64,000 nucleotides of DNA. Source: Duncaniella muris. GTDB lineage: Bacteria > Bacteroidota > Bacteroidia > Bacteroidales > Muribaculaceae. Made by a program: the position numbers and the translations under genes. This document shows, one piece after another, positions 26,376 through 36,021 of this stretch. The stretch is from contig NZ_PUEC01000014.1 of the NCBI RefSeq assembly GCF_003024805.1, positions 27,683 through 91,682 of the forward strand, given 5' to 3'. The notes under the pieces were generated by a model. That model searched no databases. It had not been told where the DNA came from and was given only the letters and a program-made list of their open reading frames with translations. Position 1 is the stretch's first letter, and every line of letters starts with the position of its first letter.

Positions 26376-27539
26376 ATGGCAGAAATCAGGAAAATAGCTA
26401 TTGCGACAGGCACTCGTGCCGACTGGGGGCTTCTCAGCGGGATTGCGCGGGCTCTGGCCGCACGTGCCGACTGTGAGGTCACAATCCTTGCCACCAACAT
26501 GCACCTTTCCCCGCGCTACGGCAATACGATTTCCGAGATCGTGGCCGACGGCTTTGCCGATCCGGTCAGAGTAGAGATGCCGTTGTCGGCTGATACAGAC
26601 TGCTCGACAGTCGAAGCTATGGCCGTGTGTATGTCAGGCATGGCCCGTGAACTCTCGCGTCTGCGCCCTGACCTCATAGTCATTCTCGGCGACCGTTTTG
26701 AAATGCTCGCCACCGCCACGGCTGCTCTGATGCTGAGAGTGCCGATAGTGCATATTGCCGGCGGCGAAATTTCAGAAGGCGCCATTGACGACAGCATCCG
26801 CCATTCGATCACCAAAATGGCATCTCTCCACCTGACGGCCACAGAGCCTTACCGCCGGCGCGTAATAGCGATGGGCGAGGCTCCGGACCGTGTCATCAAT
26901 ACAGGAGCCATCGGCGTCTATAACATTCTTCATGAGCCCCTGCTGACACGCCGGGAACTTGAAGAGTCGATAGACTTCGATCTGACAGACAAGTCTGTTC
27001 TGGTCACATATCATCCGGCTACTCTTGACGATGAAGATCCGGCAGTGCGCTGCAAGGCTCTTCTTGATGCTCTTGACCGTTTTGAGGACCACAAGGTGCT
27101 GATGACCTATCCGAACAACGATCCGAGAGGCCGCTTAATCATTGATCTCATTGAAGCCTATGCCGCCGCGAGGCCCGGCAGGGTCAGAGTAGTGCCCTCG
27201 CTCGGCAAGCTGCGCTATCTTTCCGCATTGCGCTGCGTAAGCGCTGTTGCCGGCAACTCATCGAGCGGAATAGTTGAAGTTCCGTCAATGCACATTCCGA
27301 CTGTGGATATAGGTATGCGTCAGCGCGGCCGGTTGTGCGGTAAGAGCGTGATCCATTGCGGCGACAGCACGCAGGAGATCGCCGACGCTCTTTCATATGC
27401 TCTCAGTGACGACGGCCGGCGTCTTGCGCGTGAGGCTGAAAATCCGTATTACCGTCCCGACACTCTTGATGTCATTGTAAAGGCAATCGCCGAGACTCCA
27501 CTGCAAACCCTTCAGACAAAGAAATTTTATGACCGATAA
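26376..27539 (+). CDS. NeuC-type hydrolysing NDP-sugar 2-epimerase
   Basis: The enzyme removes the nucleotide from an NDP-HexNAc and epimerises C2, giving ManNAc or a bacillosamine-derived analogue for nonulosonate synthesis. The 387-aa form starts at ATG 26376; a longer frame needs a TTG. Family motifs are IATGTRADWGLL, LGDRFEML, HIAGGEISEGAIDDSIRHS and GNSSSGIVEVPS. It overlaps the next gene by 11 bases. The PtmE-like neighbour suggests a GDP-sugar substrate, as in legionaminic-acid pathways, but UDP-GlcNAc remains possible. Confidence 0.87.
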   Translation: MAEIRKIAIATGTRADWGLLSGIARALAARADCEVTILATNMHLSPRYGNTISEIVADGFADPVRVEMPLSADTDCSTVEAMAVCMSGMARELSRLRPDLIVILGDRFEMLATATAALMLRVPIVHIAGGEISEGAIDDSIRHSITKMASLHLTATEPYRRRVIAMGEAPDRVINTGAIGVYNILHEPLLTRRELEESIDFDLTDKSVLVTYHPATLDDEDPAVRCKALLDALDRFEDHKVLMTYPNNDPRGRLIIDLIEAYAAARPGRVRVVPSLGKLRYLSALRCVSAVAGNSSSGIVEVPSMHIPTVDIGMRQRGRLCGKSVIHCGDSTQEIADALSYALSDDGRRLAREAENPYYRPDTLDVIVKAIAETPLQTLQTKKFYDR

Positions 27540-28224
27540 CCAAGCGCTCGTCATCATTCCGGCCCGTGGCGGCAGCAAGGGAATTCCGCGTAAGAACATA
27601 AAGGAATTCTGCGGACGTCCTCTGATCCACTATTCCATTGAGGTGGCCAAGGCCGTTGCGCCTGATTCCCATATCATCCTTTCGACTGACGATGACGAGA
27701 TTCGTCACTGCGCCACTCTTGCCGGTCTGCCGGTCAGCTACCGCCGCCCCGCGGAGCTCGGCGGTGACAAAGTTGGATCGCGTGAGGTGATACTCGATGC
27801 GATGGACTGGGCCGACAGCGAGGGGCTTATATATAATAAGGTGGTGCTGCTTCAGCCCACCTCTCCGCTGCGGACTGTCGGTGACGTGGAAGAGTGTCTG
27901 AAACTCTATACTCCTGACTGCGATATGGTGGTCAGTGTGGCCGAGGCAGCCTGCAATCCGTATTATGACTGTTTTGAGACACAGCCTGACGGCACACTCC
28001 GGGTCTCGAAGGGTGACGGACGGATCACCCGGCGCCAGGATGCTCCGAAAGCATGGCAGTTCAACGGCGCGGTCTATGTGATCAATCCTGAGTCAGTCAG
28101 ACGGATGGCTCTCGGCGAATTTCCGCGACGCATCCCATATGAGATGCCCCGTTCGAGATCAGTGGATCTTGACACGCCTCTTGACTGGACAATAGCAGAA
28201 ACAATAATCCGAAACACCCATTGA
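27529..28224 (+). CDS. Acylneuraminate cytidylyltransferase family protein
   Basis: This family couples CTP to sialic, legionaminic or related nonulosonic acids. The 231-aa protein opens with ALVIIPARGGSKGIPRKN, the CMP-NeuAc synthetase signature, and continues with LSTDDDEIRHCA and LLQPTSPLR. It overlaps the epimerase gene by 11 bases and precedes the PtmE-like gene by 5. Which acid it activates cannot be told from sequence alone. Confidence 0.88.
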   Translation: MTDNQALVIIPARGGSKGIPRKNIKEFCGRPLIHYSIEVAKAVAPDSHIILSTDDDEIRHCATLAGLPVSYRRPAELGGDKVGSREVILDAMDWADSEGLIYNKVVLLQPTSPLRTVGDVEECLKLYTPDCDMVVSVAEAACNPYYDCFETQPDGTLRVSKGDGRITRRQDAPKAWQFNGAVYVINPESVRRMALGEFPRRIPYEMPRSRSVDLDTPLDWTIAETIIRNTH

Positions 28225-28229
28225 GAGCC

Positions 28230-29279
28230 ATGCAGATCGACAGACATATAATATCTGAAAATGCCACTCTGTCAGAGGCACTCCGTATGCTCAACGACCT
28301 TTCAGGCGGAGTAATGACTCTGATAGCGGTAAATGACGGAAACCGGATGACCGGCACGCTGACCGACGGAGACGTGCGCCGGGCTTTGCTTTCAGGCATC
28401 GGACTTGATGCTCCGGTGGCATCTGCCATGTTCCGCAGGTTTCATGCTCTGAAGGAGGACTGTATAGATCCGGCAGAGGTCCGCGCGATCCGCCGTCGGG
28501 GCATAAGACTGATTCCGGTGCTTGACAATGAGGGCCGGGTGGTCAGAATGATTGACACATGTCTGACCCGGACTGTGCTTCCGGTGCGCGCTGTGCTGAT
28601 GGCCGGAGGCAAGGGTGAACGCCTGCGCCCTATGACACTGACAACTCCGAAACCGCTTCTCGAAATCGGAGGCAAGGCAATCATTGACTACAATATAGAA
28701 GCTCTGGCCGCAGTCGGTGTGAATGACATCAGCGTGACGGTCAACTATCTCGCCGAACAGCTTGAAGAGCATTTCGCCACTCCGGTTGCCGGAGTCTGTG
28801 TGAAATGCGTCAGAGAGACAAAAGCGCTTGGTACCATCGGCTCCGTGGCGCTTGTCGATCTGCCGGAAGAGGGTGAGACTATAGTGATGAACTCAGATCT
28901 GCTGACCACAGTGTCATTCGAAGACCTGTATCTCCGGCACACATCCGAACAGGCCGATGTCACGATTGCAGTCGTGTCATACAACGTCACTGTCCCTTAT
29001 GCTATTCTTGCCACCGAAGGCGAGCGGGTGTTGAGTCTGGAAGAGAAACCTTCATACAGCTATTACGCCAACGCCGGCATATATCTATTCTCCAACCGCC
29101 TGCTCAGGCGTCTTGACCGTGAAAGCCGCATGGATGCCCCCGATCTAATCGGGCAGGCCATTGCCGAAGGTCTGAAAGTGACCTATTATCCTATCAACGG
29201 CACCTGGATCGACATCGGCTCTCCGGCCGATTTCGCCCATGCCCGCGAACTGATGGCTCATGTCCGTCAGACACGTTAA
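28230..29279 (+). CDS. CBS-pair plus nucleotidyltransferase protein (PtmE-like)
   Basis: The 349-aa protein has two CBS motifs at about residues 1-115, followed by a nucleotidyltransferase domain that opens with VLMAGGKGERLRPMTLTTPKPLLEIGG, a Rossmann-type NTP-binding signature; keep in mind this is one motif spanning residues about 119-145. GTWIDIGSPADF closes the domain. The CBS-nucleotidyltransferase architecture is that of Campylobacter PtmE, which makes the GDP-aminosugar precursor for legionaminic acid. The ATG at 28230 is preferred over a TTG at 28221. Together with the two genes before it, it makes a nonulosonate precursor/activation cassette. Confidence 0.8.
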   Translation: MQIDRHIISENATLSEALRMLNDLSGGVMTLIAVNDGNRMTGTLTDGDVRRALLSGIGLDAPVASAMFRRFHALKEDCIDPAEVRAIRRRGIRLIPVLDNEGRVVRMIDTCLTRTVLPVRAVLMAGGKGERLRPMTLTTPKPLLEIGGKAIIDYNIEALAAVGVNDISVTVNYLAEQLEEHFATPVAGVCVKCVRETKALGTIGSVALVDLPEEGETIVMNSDLLTTVSFEDLYLRHTSEQADVTIAVVSYNVTVPYAILATEGERVLSLEEKPSYSYYANAGIYLFSNRLLRRLDRESRMDAPDLIGQAIAEGLKVTYYPINGTWIDIGSPADFAHARELMAHVRQTR

Positions 29280-29329
29280 ACGATATATCAGAAAGATTGT
29301 TAAGTAAATAAATAAAATATTCCATCGTC

Positions 29330-30517
29330 ATGGCTGATTCAAACTTCATAGACTATGTAAAAGTCCTCTGCCGATCAGGCAAGGGTGGCGCCGGTTCGCG
29401 TCATTTCTACCGAGCAAAATATGTTCCCAAAGGAGGTCCTGACGGGGGTGACGGCGGCCGTGGCGGTCATATAATACTCCGTGGCAACAGTCACATGTGG
29501 ACCCTTCTGCCGCTCCGATACCGCCGCCACATTTTTGCCGGCAACGGCCAGAGCGGTTCCGGTGGCCGCTCGTTTGGCAAGGACGGAGAGGACGTGATTG
29601 TCGACGTGCCCTGCGGAACTGTTGTTTTCGATGCCGAAACCGGCGAATTCCTCTGCGAGGTGACATCTGACGGCGAAGAGGTGAAGCTGCTTCGCGGCGG
29701 CCGAGGCGGTCTTGGCAACTGGCACTTCAAAAGCGCCACAAACCGCACTCCCCGCTATGCCCAGCCCGGAGAACCGGCTATAGAGAAGAGCATTATACTT
29801 GAACTGAAACTTCTTGCCGATGTGGGTCTTGTCGGTTTCCCTAATGCCGGAAAATCGACCCTGCTGTCATCCATCTCCGCCGCCCGTCCCAAGATTGCCG
29901 ACTATCCTTTCACCACTATGGAGCCACAGTTGGGCATAGTATCCTATCGTGGCGACAGTTCTTTTGTGATGGCCGATATTCCCGGTATCATCGAAGGTGC
30001 GAGCGAGGGCAAGGGCCTTGGACTGCGTTTCCTGCGCCATATAGAGCGCAACGCCGTGCTTCTATTCATGGTGCCCGCTGACGCTGACGACATAAAGGCG
30101 CAATACGATATCCTTGTCGGCGAACTCGAACGGTTCAACCCCCAGCTGTCAGACAAGCCACGTGTGCTTGCCGTGTCAAAGAGCGATATGCTTGATGAGG
30201 AACTCATGGCTGAGATCGAGGCAACCCTGCCTGAAGGAGTGCCCCACATCTTCATTTCCGCAGTGACAGGCATGGGCCTCACGGAGTTGAAAGATATACT
30301 TTGGCGCGAGATCACTGACGAACGCAACCGCATAGACACGGCACCGATCACTCATAGGCCGCTTGACGGGCATCACCGTGTGCGTGAGGAAGATGAATTC
30401 ATCTTCGAAAACGTACCTGCTCCGGCTGATGACGAAGAGGAATTCATTGACGATGAGGATTTCGAGGGTGAGGACTACGGCTATGAGATGCTCGACGAAG
30501 ATGACTATGATGTCTGA
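29330..30517 (+). CDS. obgE: GTPase Obg (CgtA)
   Basis: Obg binds the 50S subunit late in assembly and responds to (p)ppGpp. The 395-aa protein has the Gly-rich Obg fold (about 1-160, with [18 protein letters not shown]), the G domain with [22 protein letters not shown] and SKSD, and a strongly acidic C-terminal tail ending DEDDYDV. It starts 50 bases after the PtmE-like gene. Confidence 0.96.
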   Translation: MADSNFIDYVKVLCRSGKGGAGSRHFYRAKYVPKGGPDGGDGGRGGHIILRGNSHMWTLLPLRYRRHIFAGNGQSGSGGRSFGKDGEDVIVDVPCGTVVFDAETGEFLCEVTSDGEEVKLLRGGRGGLGNWHFKSATNRTPRYAQPGEPAIEKSIILELKLLADVGLVGFPNAGKSTLLSSISAARPKIADYPFTTMEPQLGIVSYRGDSSFVMADIPGIIEGASEGKGLGLRFLRHIERNAVLLFMVPADADDIKAQYDILVGELERFNPQLSDKPRVLAVSKSDMLDEELMAEIEATLPEGVPHIFISAVTGMGLTELKDILWREITDERNRIDTAPITHRPLDGHHRVREEDEFIFENVPAPADDEEEFIDDEDFEGEDYGYEMLDEDDYDV

Positions 30518-30541
30518 TCTGTAAAACGTTGACTGAAACCG

Positions 30542-30910
30542 GTGGCCGGGCATAATGAATTAGGCAGATGGGGTGAGGTGATAGCGCGTGAGCTGCTTCT
30601 CACCCAAGGCTATGCCATATGTGGCGAGAACATTCGTATCAGCGGCGTGGAGATTGACTTCATCGCCACGAAAGACGATGTGATCTGCTTTGTCGAGGTG
30701 AAGACCCGGTCGACTGACTTTGTGGACCCGGTCGAAGCCATTGACCGGCGTAAGCGCAGCCGCCTTGTCAAAGCCGCCGATTCCTATATGCGTCAGTATG
30801 AGATTCCTCTCGAACCGCGTTTTGACATAGTCATCATCATCGGATCGCCGGAATCATATACAATCGAGCATATACCAGACGCCTTTCTTCCCTCGCTCAA
30901 CAACCGTTGA
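30542..30910 (+). CDS. YraN family (UPF0102) putative endonuclease
   Basis: The 122-aa protein starts with GTG (30542) and reads MAGHNELGRWGE, as in the family. It has the restriction-enzyme-like core GVEIDFIATKDDVICFVEVKTRS, with Asp and the ExK pair of a PD-(D/E)xK nuclease. The family is widespread but its role is unsettled; some members resemble Holliday-junction resolvases. It follows obg by 24 bases, the usual Bacteroidota order. Confidence 0.88.
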   Translation: MAGHNELGRWGEVIARELLLTQGYAICGENIRISGVEIDFIATKDDVICFVEVKTRSTDFVDPVEAIDRRKRSRLVKAADSYMRQYEIPLEPRFDIVIIIGSPESYTIEHIPDAFLPSLNNR

Positions 30911-31090
30911 ACAGGCTTTTTGAAACTTTTTTGTGTGTCTCCGCATTATCGCACTAAACCGGTTTGCAGAGGCACTATTTTTGTGTCAGGTTTTTTCATA
31001 GCAAGTATCCAGACACACTCTCAAAAAAATTTTTATGGCGACAACGGTTTTAAAAGCACTATTTCACGGCATCAGACACAGTAAAAAGAC

Positions 31091-31140
31091 AACGGCATCG
31101 GGTTCGGGCGCAATCTGCGGTCCCTGAGTCCGATACCGTT
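31091..31140 (-). terminator. Terminator of the hut operon
   Basis: An 11-bp stem (31091-31101 with 31130-31140, one imperfect pair) encloses a partly paired loop. On the minus strand it exits into GTCTTTTT. It lies 49 bases past the hutI stop. Confidence 0.6.
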
Positions 31141-31189
31141 TGAAAATTCAGTAGATTGTATGGATTCAATATCTGTGCGGTCCGCTTTG

Positions 31190-32428
31190 TCAGGCTTCGA
31201 CCTCGCGGCCTTTGAGCCACACGCGGCTTATGAGCGGAGTGGCGTAGGCATAGGGGAAGAAGTCGAGCGATGACATCGGCTTTGTGAGATAGAAGCTGGC
31301 AATCTTGCCGGGGGCAATCGAGCCGTAGTCGCGGCTTTCGTTCATGGCGTAGGCTCCGTTGATGGTAGTGGCGTTTATAGCCTCGGCCGGAGTCATTTTC
31401 ATTTTGATGCATCCGAGCGACATGACCATGCGCATGTTGCCTGATGGCGATGAGCCGGGATTGTAGTCTGAGGCGAGGGCAACGATGGCTCCGCTGTCAA
31501 TGGCTTTGCGGGCCGGACCATAAGGCATTCCGAGGAAGAAAGAGGCTCCGGGGAGCATAGTGGCTACGGTCTGACCGGCGGCCAGAATTTCGATTTCCTC
31601 TTCTCCGATGCGTTCGAGGTGGTCGACAGACAGAGCCTTGTGGGCCACTCCGACCTGCACTCCGCCTGAGACAGCGAGCTCATTGGCATGGATCTTCGGG
31701 CGCAGGCCGTAGCGGGCTCCTGCTTCAAGAATGCGGTCAGTCTCTTCGATAGTGAAGAATCCGGTGTCGCAGAAAACATCTACGAAGTCTGCCAGACCTT
31801 CGGCTGCCACGGCGGGAATCATCTCCTTGCAGACAAGATCCACATACTCGCCCTGGCGTCCCGAATAGGCACGTCCTACGGCATGTGCGCCCAGAAACGT
31901 CGCCTTTACCTTCAGCGGTGTGCTTTCGGCTATGCGCTTTATGACGCGGAGCATTTTCATCTCGTCGGCGGTGGTCAGGCCGTAGCCGCTTTTGATTTCT
32001 ACGCATCCGGTGCCCATTGCCATGATCTCGTGCACTCGCGTCATAGCCTGGCGGTAGAGTTCCTTTTCCGGAGTTTCATGAAGCAGATCAGCGGAGTTGA
32101 GTATGCCGCCTCCGCGTTTTGCGATCTCCTCGTAGCTCAGACCGTTGATCTTGTCAATAAACTCGCGTTCACGGCTGCCGGCATAGACTATATGGGTGTG
32201 GGAGTCGCAGAACGCCGGGAATATATATCCGCCCTTGGCGTCGATACACAGTTCTCCCGGTTCTGCCTCAGGACATGAATCCATTGAGCCGAAAGCGCTG
32301 AAGCGGTCTTTTTCGGTGCGGAGCCAGGCGTTTTCGATCAGACCGATAGTGCTCATCTCTTTTCCGCGGAGGAAAAGGGTGTCCCCGCCGTCACTGCCGA
32401 CGAGGACTCCGATATTGGTGATCAGCAT
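31190..32428 (-). CDS. hutI: Imidazolonepropionase
   Basis: HutI opens the imidazolone ring to give formimino-L-glutamate, the third step of histidine breakdown. The 412-aa amidohydrolase has the metal motif CDSHTHIVYAGSRE near residue 75, EIKSGYGL, FLGAHAV and IHANELAVSGG, and the late metal Asp in ALASDYNPGSSP. It begins 8 bases after the hutH stop and is the last gene of the operon. Confidence 0.96.
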   Translation of the reverse strand: MLITNIGVLVGSDGGDTLFLRGKEMSTIGLIENAWLRTEKDRFSAFGSMDSCPEAEPGELCIDAKGGYIFPAFCDSHTHIVYAGSREREFIDKINGLSYEEIAKRGGGILNSADLLHETPEKELYRQAMTRVHEIMAMGTGCVEIKSGYGLTTADEMKMLRVIKRIAESTPLKVKATFLGAHAVGRAYSGRQGEYVDLVCKEMIPAVAAEGLADFVDVFCDTGFFTIEETDRILEAGARYGLRPKIHANELAVSGGVQVGVAHKALSVDHLERIGEEEIEILAAGQTVATMLPGASFFLGMPYGPARKAIDSGAIVALASDYNPGSSPSGNMRMVMSLGCIKMKMTPAEAINATTINGAYAMNESRDYGSIAPGKIASFYLTKPMSSLDFFPYAYATPLISRVWLKGREVEA

Positions 32429-32436
32429 TGTGAGAA

Positions 32437-33918
32437 TCAGGGATTGGTGCGTAGGAATTCAACGGAGGCAGCGATGTAGGGCGACATGACGGTGTCATTG
32501 TCAATGAACGGCACGACTTTGCGGTATGCCTTGTGCCAGGCTTCGAGTTCCGGCGATGACTTGAGCGGACGCCGCAGGTCAAGTGCCTGGGCTGCGTTGA
32601 AAAGTTCGATGGCAAGCACGCGTTCGGTGTTGTCGACCACGCGGCAAAGTTTTGTGGCCGAGTTGCCGCCCATCGAGACGTGGTCTTCCTGCCCCTGCGA
32701 GGAGGGGATCGAGTCGCAGCTCGTGGGCCAGCAGTAGCCTTTTGACTGGTTGACAATCGAGGCTGCCGCATACTGCGGAATCATGAATCCGCTGTTGAGG
32801 CCGGGGTTGGCCACAAGGAATGGCGGCAGGTTGCGGGCTCCGGAGATCAGACGGTAGATGCGGCGTTCGGAAATGCTGCCGAGCTCGGCTATGGCAAGGG
32901 CGAGATAGTCCATCGGCAGGGCTATGGGTTCGCCGTGGAAATTTCCGGCAGAGACTATGATGTCTTCTTCAGGGAAGATAGTGGGATTGTCAGTCGGAGA
33001 GTTGATTTCTGTCTCGATCACGTTGCCTGCATAAGCGAGAGCGTCTTTGACTGCTCCGTGGACCTGAGGCATGCAGCGGAATGAATAGGGGTCCTGCACA
33101 TGCTTTTTGGGCTGGCTGATGAGTTCGCTGCCTTCGAGATGGCTGCGTACGGCACGGGCGGTGGCAAGCTGGCCCGGATGAGGACGCACGGCGTTGACCG
33201 AATCGCCGAACGGTTCGATGCGGCCGTCAAATGCATCGAGTGACATTGCGCCGATTTTGTCAGCGAGCGCGCTCAGGCGGCGAGCGCGGAGGATGGCATG
33301 GACAGCGTGTGACGACATGAACTGGGTGCCGTTCAGAAGTGCGAGCCCCTCTTTGGACACGAGTCTTACCGGCTGCCATCCTTTTTCGGCAAGTACTTCG
33401 GCCGCCGGACGGATCTCACCTTTATATAATACTTCGCCGAGTCCGAGCAGAGGAAGGCACATGTTGGCAAGTGGCGCGAGGTCGCCTGAGGCTCCTAAGG
33501 AGCCGAGCTGATAGATGACCGGGAGGATATCGTCATTGAAGAAGTCGACAAGGCGCTGCACTGTTGACAGTTGTACGCCTGAATTGCCGAATGACAGAGA
33601 CATGATCTTGGTGAGAAGCATGATCTTGACAATCTGCGGGTCGACTTTTTCGCCGCAGCCGCAGGCATGTGACTTTACCAGGTTTTCCTGTAGCTTTGAA
33701 AGGTCCTGGCTGTCAATGGATATGTTGCAGAGCGAGCCGAAACCGGTGGTGATGCCGTAGATTGGATGGTCACATTCGCTGATTTTGTCATCGAGATATT
33801 GACGGCAGCGGGTTATGCGGCTTACGGCTTCGTCGCTGAGCGCTATTTTCAGTTTGTTTTCGATTATTTCGCCTACGCGCTGGATGGTGAGGCGTTCGGG
33901 GCTGATATAATGGATCAT
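32437..33918 (-). CDS. hutH: Histidine ammonia-lyase
   Basis: HutH deaminates histidine to trans-urocanate. The 493-aa protein carries the Ala-Ser-Gly triad (residues 143-145, in LGSLGASGDLAPL) that cyclises into the MIO prosthetic group, the YGITTGFG segment with the catalytic Tyr, and QDPYSFRCMPQVHGA. It follows hutU by 33 bases. Confidence 0.97.
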   Translation of the reverse strand: MIHYISPERLTIQRVGEIIENKLKIALSDEAVSRITRCRQYLDDKISECDHPIYGITTGFGSLCNISIDSQDLSKLQENLVKSHACGCGEKVDPQIVKIMLLTKIMSLSFGNSGVQLSTVQRLVDFFNDDILPVIYQLGSLGASGDLAPLANMCLPLLGLGEVLYKGEIRPAAEVLAEKGWQPVRLVSKEGLALLNGTQFMSSHAVHAILRARRLSALADKIGAMSLDAFDGRIEPFGDSVNAVRPHPGQLATARAVRSHLEGSELISQPKKHVQDPYSFRCMPQVHGAVKDALAYAGNVIETEINSPTDNPTIFPEEDIIVSAGNFHGEPIALPMDYLALAIAELGSISERRIYRLISGARNLPPFLVANPGLNSGFMIPQYAAASIVNQSKGYCWPTSCDSIPSSQGQEDHVSMGGNSATKLCRVVDNTERVLAIELFNAAQALDLRRPLKSSPELEAWHKAYRKVVPFIDNDTVMSPYIAASVEFLRTNP

Positions 33919-33951
33919 GGATGAGTAGTAGATTTGGGTGGGTGGAGATTT

Positions 33952-35970
33952 TTAGAGTTCACTGAATGCCTGGGCTATGAGGCTGTCATCTGCGATGTTG
34001 GGGAGGGTTACTTTCAGCAAGGGGGTGCGTTCCATTTCGCGCTTGATTGCCGAGATAGCACCTTTGTTTCGGGCCCAGCTGCGACGGGCTATGCCGTTGT
34101 TGACGTCCCATAGGAGCATTTCGTCAATGTGGCGGCGGGAGTCTTCCGAGCCATCGATCACCATGCCGAATCCTCCGTTGATCACTTCGCCCCAGCCTAC
34201 ACCGCCGCCGTTGTGGATCGAAACCCAGGTGGCTCCGCGGAATGAATCGCCGATGACGTTGTGGACTGCCATGTCGGCTGTGAACTGTGATCCGTCGTAG
34301 ATATTGGATGTCTCGCGATAAGGAGAGTCGGTGCCTGACACGTCATGATGGTCGCGGCCAAGCACTATGGGGGCCGAGATTTCTCCGCGGGCTATCGCGT
34401 CATTGAACGCCTGGGCTATCTTGGTGCGGCCTTCAGAGTCGGCGTAGAGAATGCGGGCCTGTGAACCGACCACGAGTCTGTTTGGTCCGGCTTCGCGGAT
34501 CCAGTGGATGTTGTCGCGGAGCTGGCCTTTGATCTCTTCAGGGACATCTTTGAGTATCTCTTCGAGTACTTCGGCTGCAATGGCATCGCTCTTGGCGAGG
34601 TCTTCGGCTTTGCCTGATGTGCAGACCCAGCGGAATGGTCCGAAGCCATAGTCGAAGAAGCTCGGTCCCATGATGTCCTGGACATATGAGGGGTAGCGGA
34701 AGGTGCCGTCGGCTTTCATGATGTCAGCGCCGGCGCGTGATGATTCAAGCAGGAAGGCATTGCCGTAGTCGAAGAAATACATGCCGTTTTCCGTCAGACG
34801 GTTGATGGCTGCAACCTGCCTGCGCAATGATTCGCGGACTTTGGATTTGAATTCTTCAGGATTTTCAGCCATCATGGTCTTGGCTTCCTCGAAACTCAGA
34901 CCTGCCGGGTAGTATCCGCCGGCCCAGGGATTGTGGAGAGAGGTCTGGTCGGAACCGAGGTCAACGCTGACTCCGTCAGCGGCGAGGCGTTCCCAGAGGT
35001 CTACCACATTGCCCTGATAGGCGAGCGATACGGCCTCGCGGTTTTTGCGGGCTTCGGCGGTGCGAGTCATGAGATCGTCAAGCGAGGTGTAGACTTCGTC
35101 CACCCAGCCCTGGCTGTGGCGGGTCTCTACGGCCTTGGGGTTGACTTCTGCTATGATACTGACAACTCCGGCAATGTTGCCGGCTTTTGGCTGTGCGCCT
35201 GACATGCCGCCGAGTCCGGCAGATACGAAAAGCATACCGCCGAGGTCTTGCTCGCCTTCTTTGAGACGTTTGCGCCCGGCGTTGAGCACTGTGATGGTGG
35301 TGCCGTGGACAATGCCCTGAGGACCGATGTACATGTAGGAGCCGGCCGTCATCTGGCCGTATTGCGATACGCCCATAGCGTTGAAGCGTTCCCAGTCATC
35401 GGGTTTGGAATAGTTGGGGATCACCATGCCGTTTGTGACGATGACGCGCGGAGCGTCGGGGTGGGAGGGGAAAAGACCGAGCGGATGGCCGGAATACATC
35501 ACCAGTGTCTGCGAGTCGGTCATCTCCGAGAGATATTTCATAGTGAGCAGATACTGTGCCCAGTTCTGGAAAACGGCACCGTTGCCGCCGTAGGTGATCA
35601 GTTCGTGGGGATGCTGGGCCACCCGCGGATCGAGATTGTTCTGGATCATCATCATGATCGCGGCGGCCTGACGTGAACGGGCCGGATAATCTTCGATGGG
35701 GCGTGCATACATTTCATATGAAGGACGGAAGCGGTACATGTAGATGCGTCCGTAGGTCTCAAGTTCTCCGGCGAATTCGCGGGCCAGTTCGGCATGCAGA
35801 TGTTCGGGGAAGTAGCGGAGGGCGTTTTTCACGGCCAGCCGTTTTTCAGCCGGCGTGAGTATGTCTTTGCGTCTGGGAGCGTGGTTGACGCTCGTATCAT
35901 AGGGCTGTGCGGCAGGGAGGCTGTCGGGGATGCCGGCGCCTACGGCAGCACGAAATTCTTCTTTAGTCAT
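33952..35970 (-). CDS. hutU: Urocanate hydratase
   Basis: HutU adds water to urocanate using tightly bound NAD. The 672-aa protein has GGNGAVFQNWAQYLLTMKYL, MYSGHPLGLFPSHPDAPRV, the GLGGMSGAQPKA motif and RDHHDVSGTDSPYRET, all family marks. It is longer than the roughly 555-aa E. coli/Bacillus enzyme; this longer form is common in Bacteroidota. It starts 51 bases after ftcD. Confidence 0.95.
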   Translation of the reverse strand: MTKEEFRAAVGAGIPDSLPAAQPYDTSVNHAPRRKDILTPAEKRLAVKNALRYFPEHLHAELAREFAGELETYGRIYMYRFRPSYEMYARPIEDYPARSRQAAAIMMMIQNNLDPRVAQHPHELITYGGNGAVFQNWAQYLLTMKYLSEMTDSQTLVMYSGHPLGLFPSHPDAPRVIVTNGMVIPNYSKPDDWERFNAMGVSQYGQMTAGSYMYIGPQGIVHGTTITVLNAGRKRLKEGEQDLGGMLFVSAGLGGMSGAQPKAGNIAGVVSIIAEVNPKAVETRHSQGWVDEVYTSLDDLMTRTAEARKNREAVSLAYQGNVVDLWERLAADGVSVDLGSDQTSLHNPWAGGYYPAGLSFEEAKTMMAENPEEFKSKVRESLRRQVAAINRLTENGMYFFDYGNAFLLESSRAGADIMKADGTFRYPSYVQDIMGPSFFDYGFGPFRWVCTSGKAEDLAKSDAIAAEVLEEILKDVPEEIKGQLRDNIHWIREAGPNRLVVGSQARILYADSEGRTKIAQAFNDAIARGEISAPIVLGRDHHDVSGTDSPYRETSNIYDGSQFTADMAVHNVIGDSFRGATWVSIHNGGGVGWGEVINGGFGMVIDGSEDSRRHIDEMLLWDVNNGIARRSWARNKGAISAIKREMERTPLLKVTLPNIADDSLIAQAFSEL

Positions 35971-36021
35971 GTTGCTGTATGGGGGGTGTATTGTTCGTGG
36001 TATTTTCTTTGCGGAGAGGCA

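Noticed and set aside
31035..31127. 30-codon plus-strand ORF (MATTVLKALFHGIRHSKK...)
   Set aside because: It has an A/T-rich leader and a -7-like TATTTTTG at 30976, but no proper -33, and its second half overlaps the hut terminator. Too weak to annotate.
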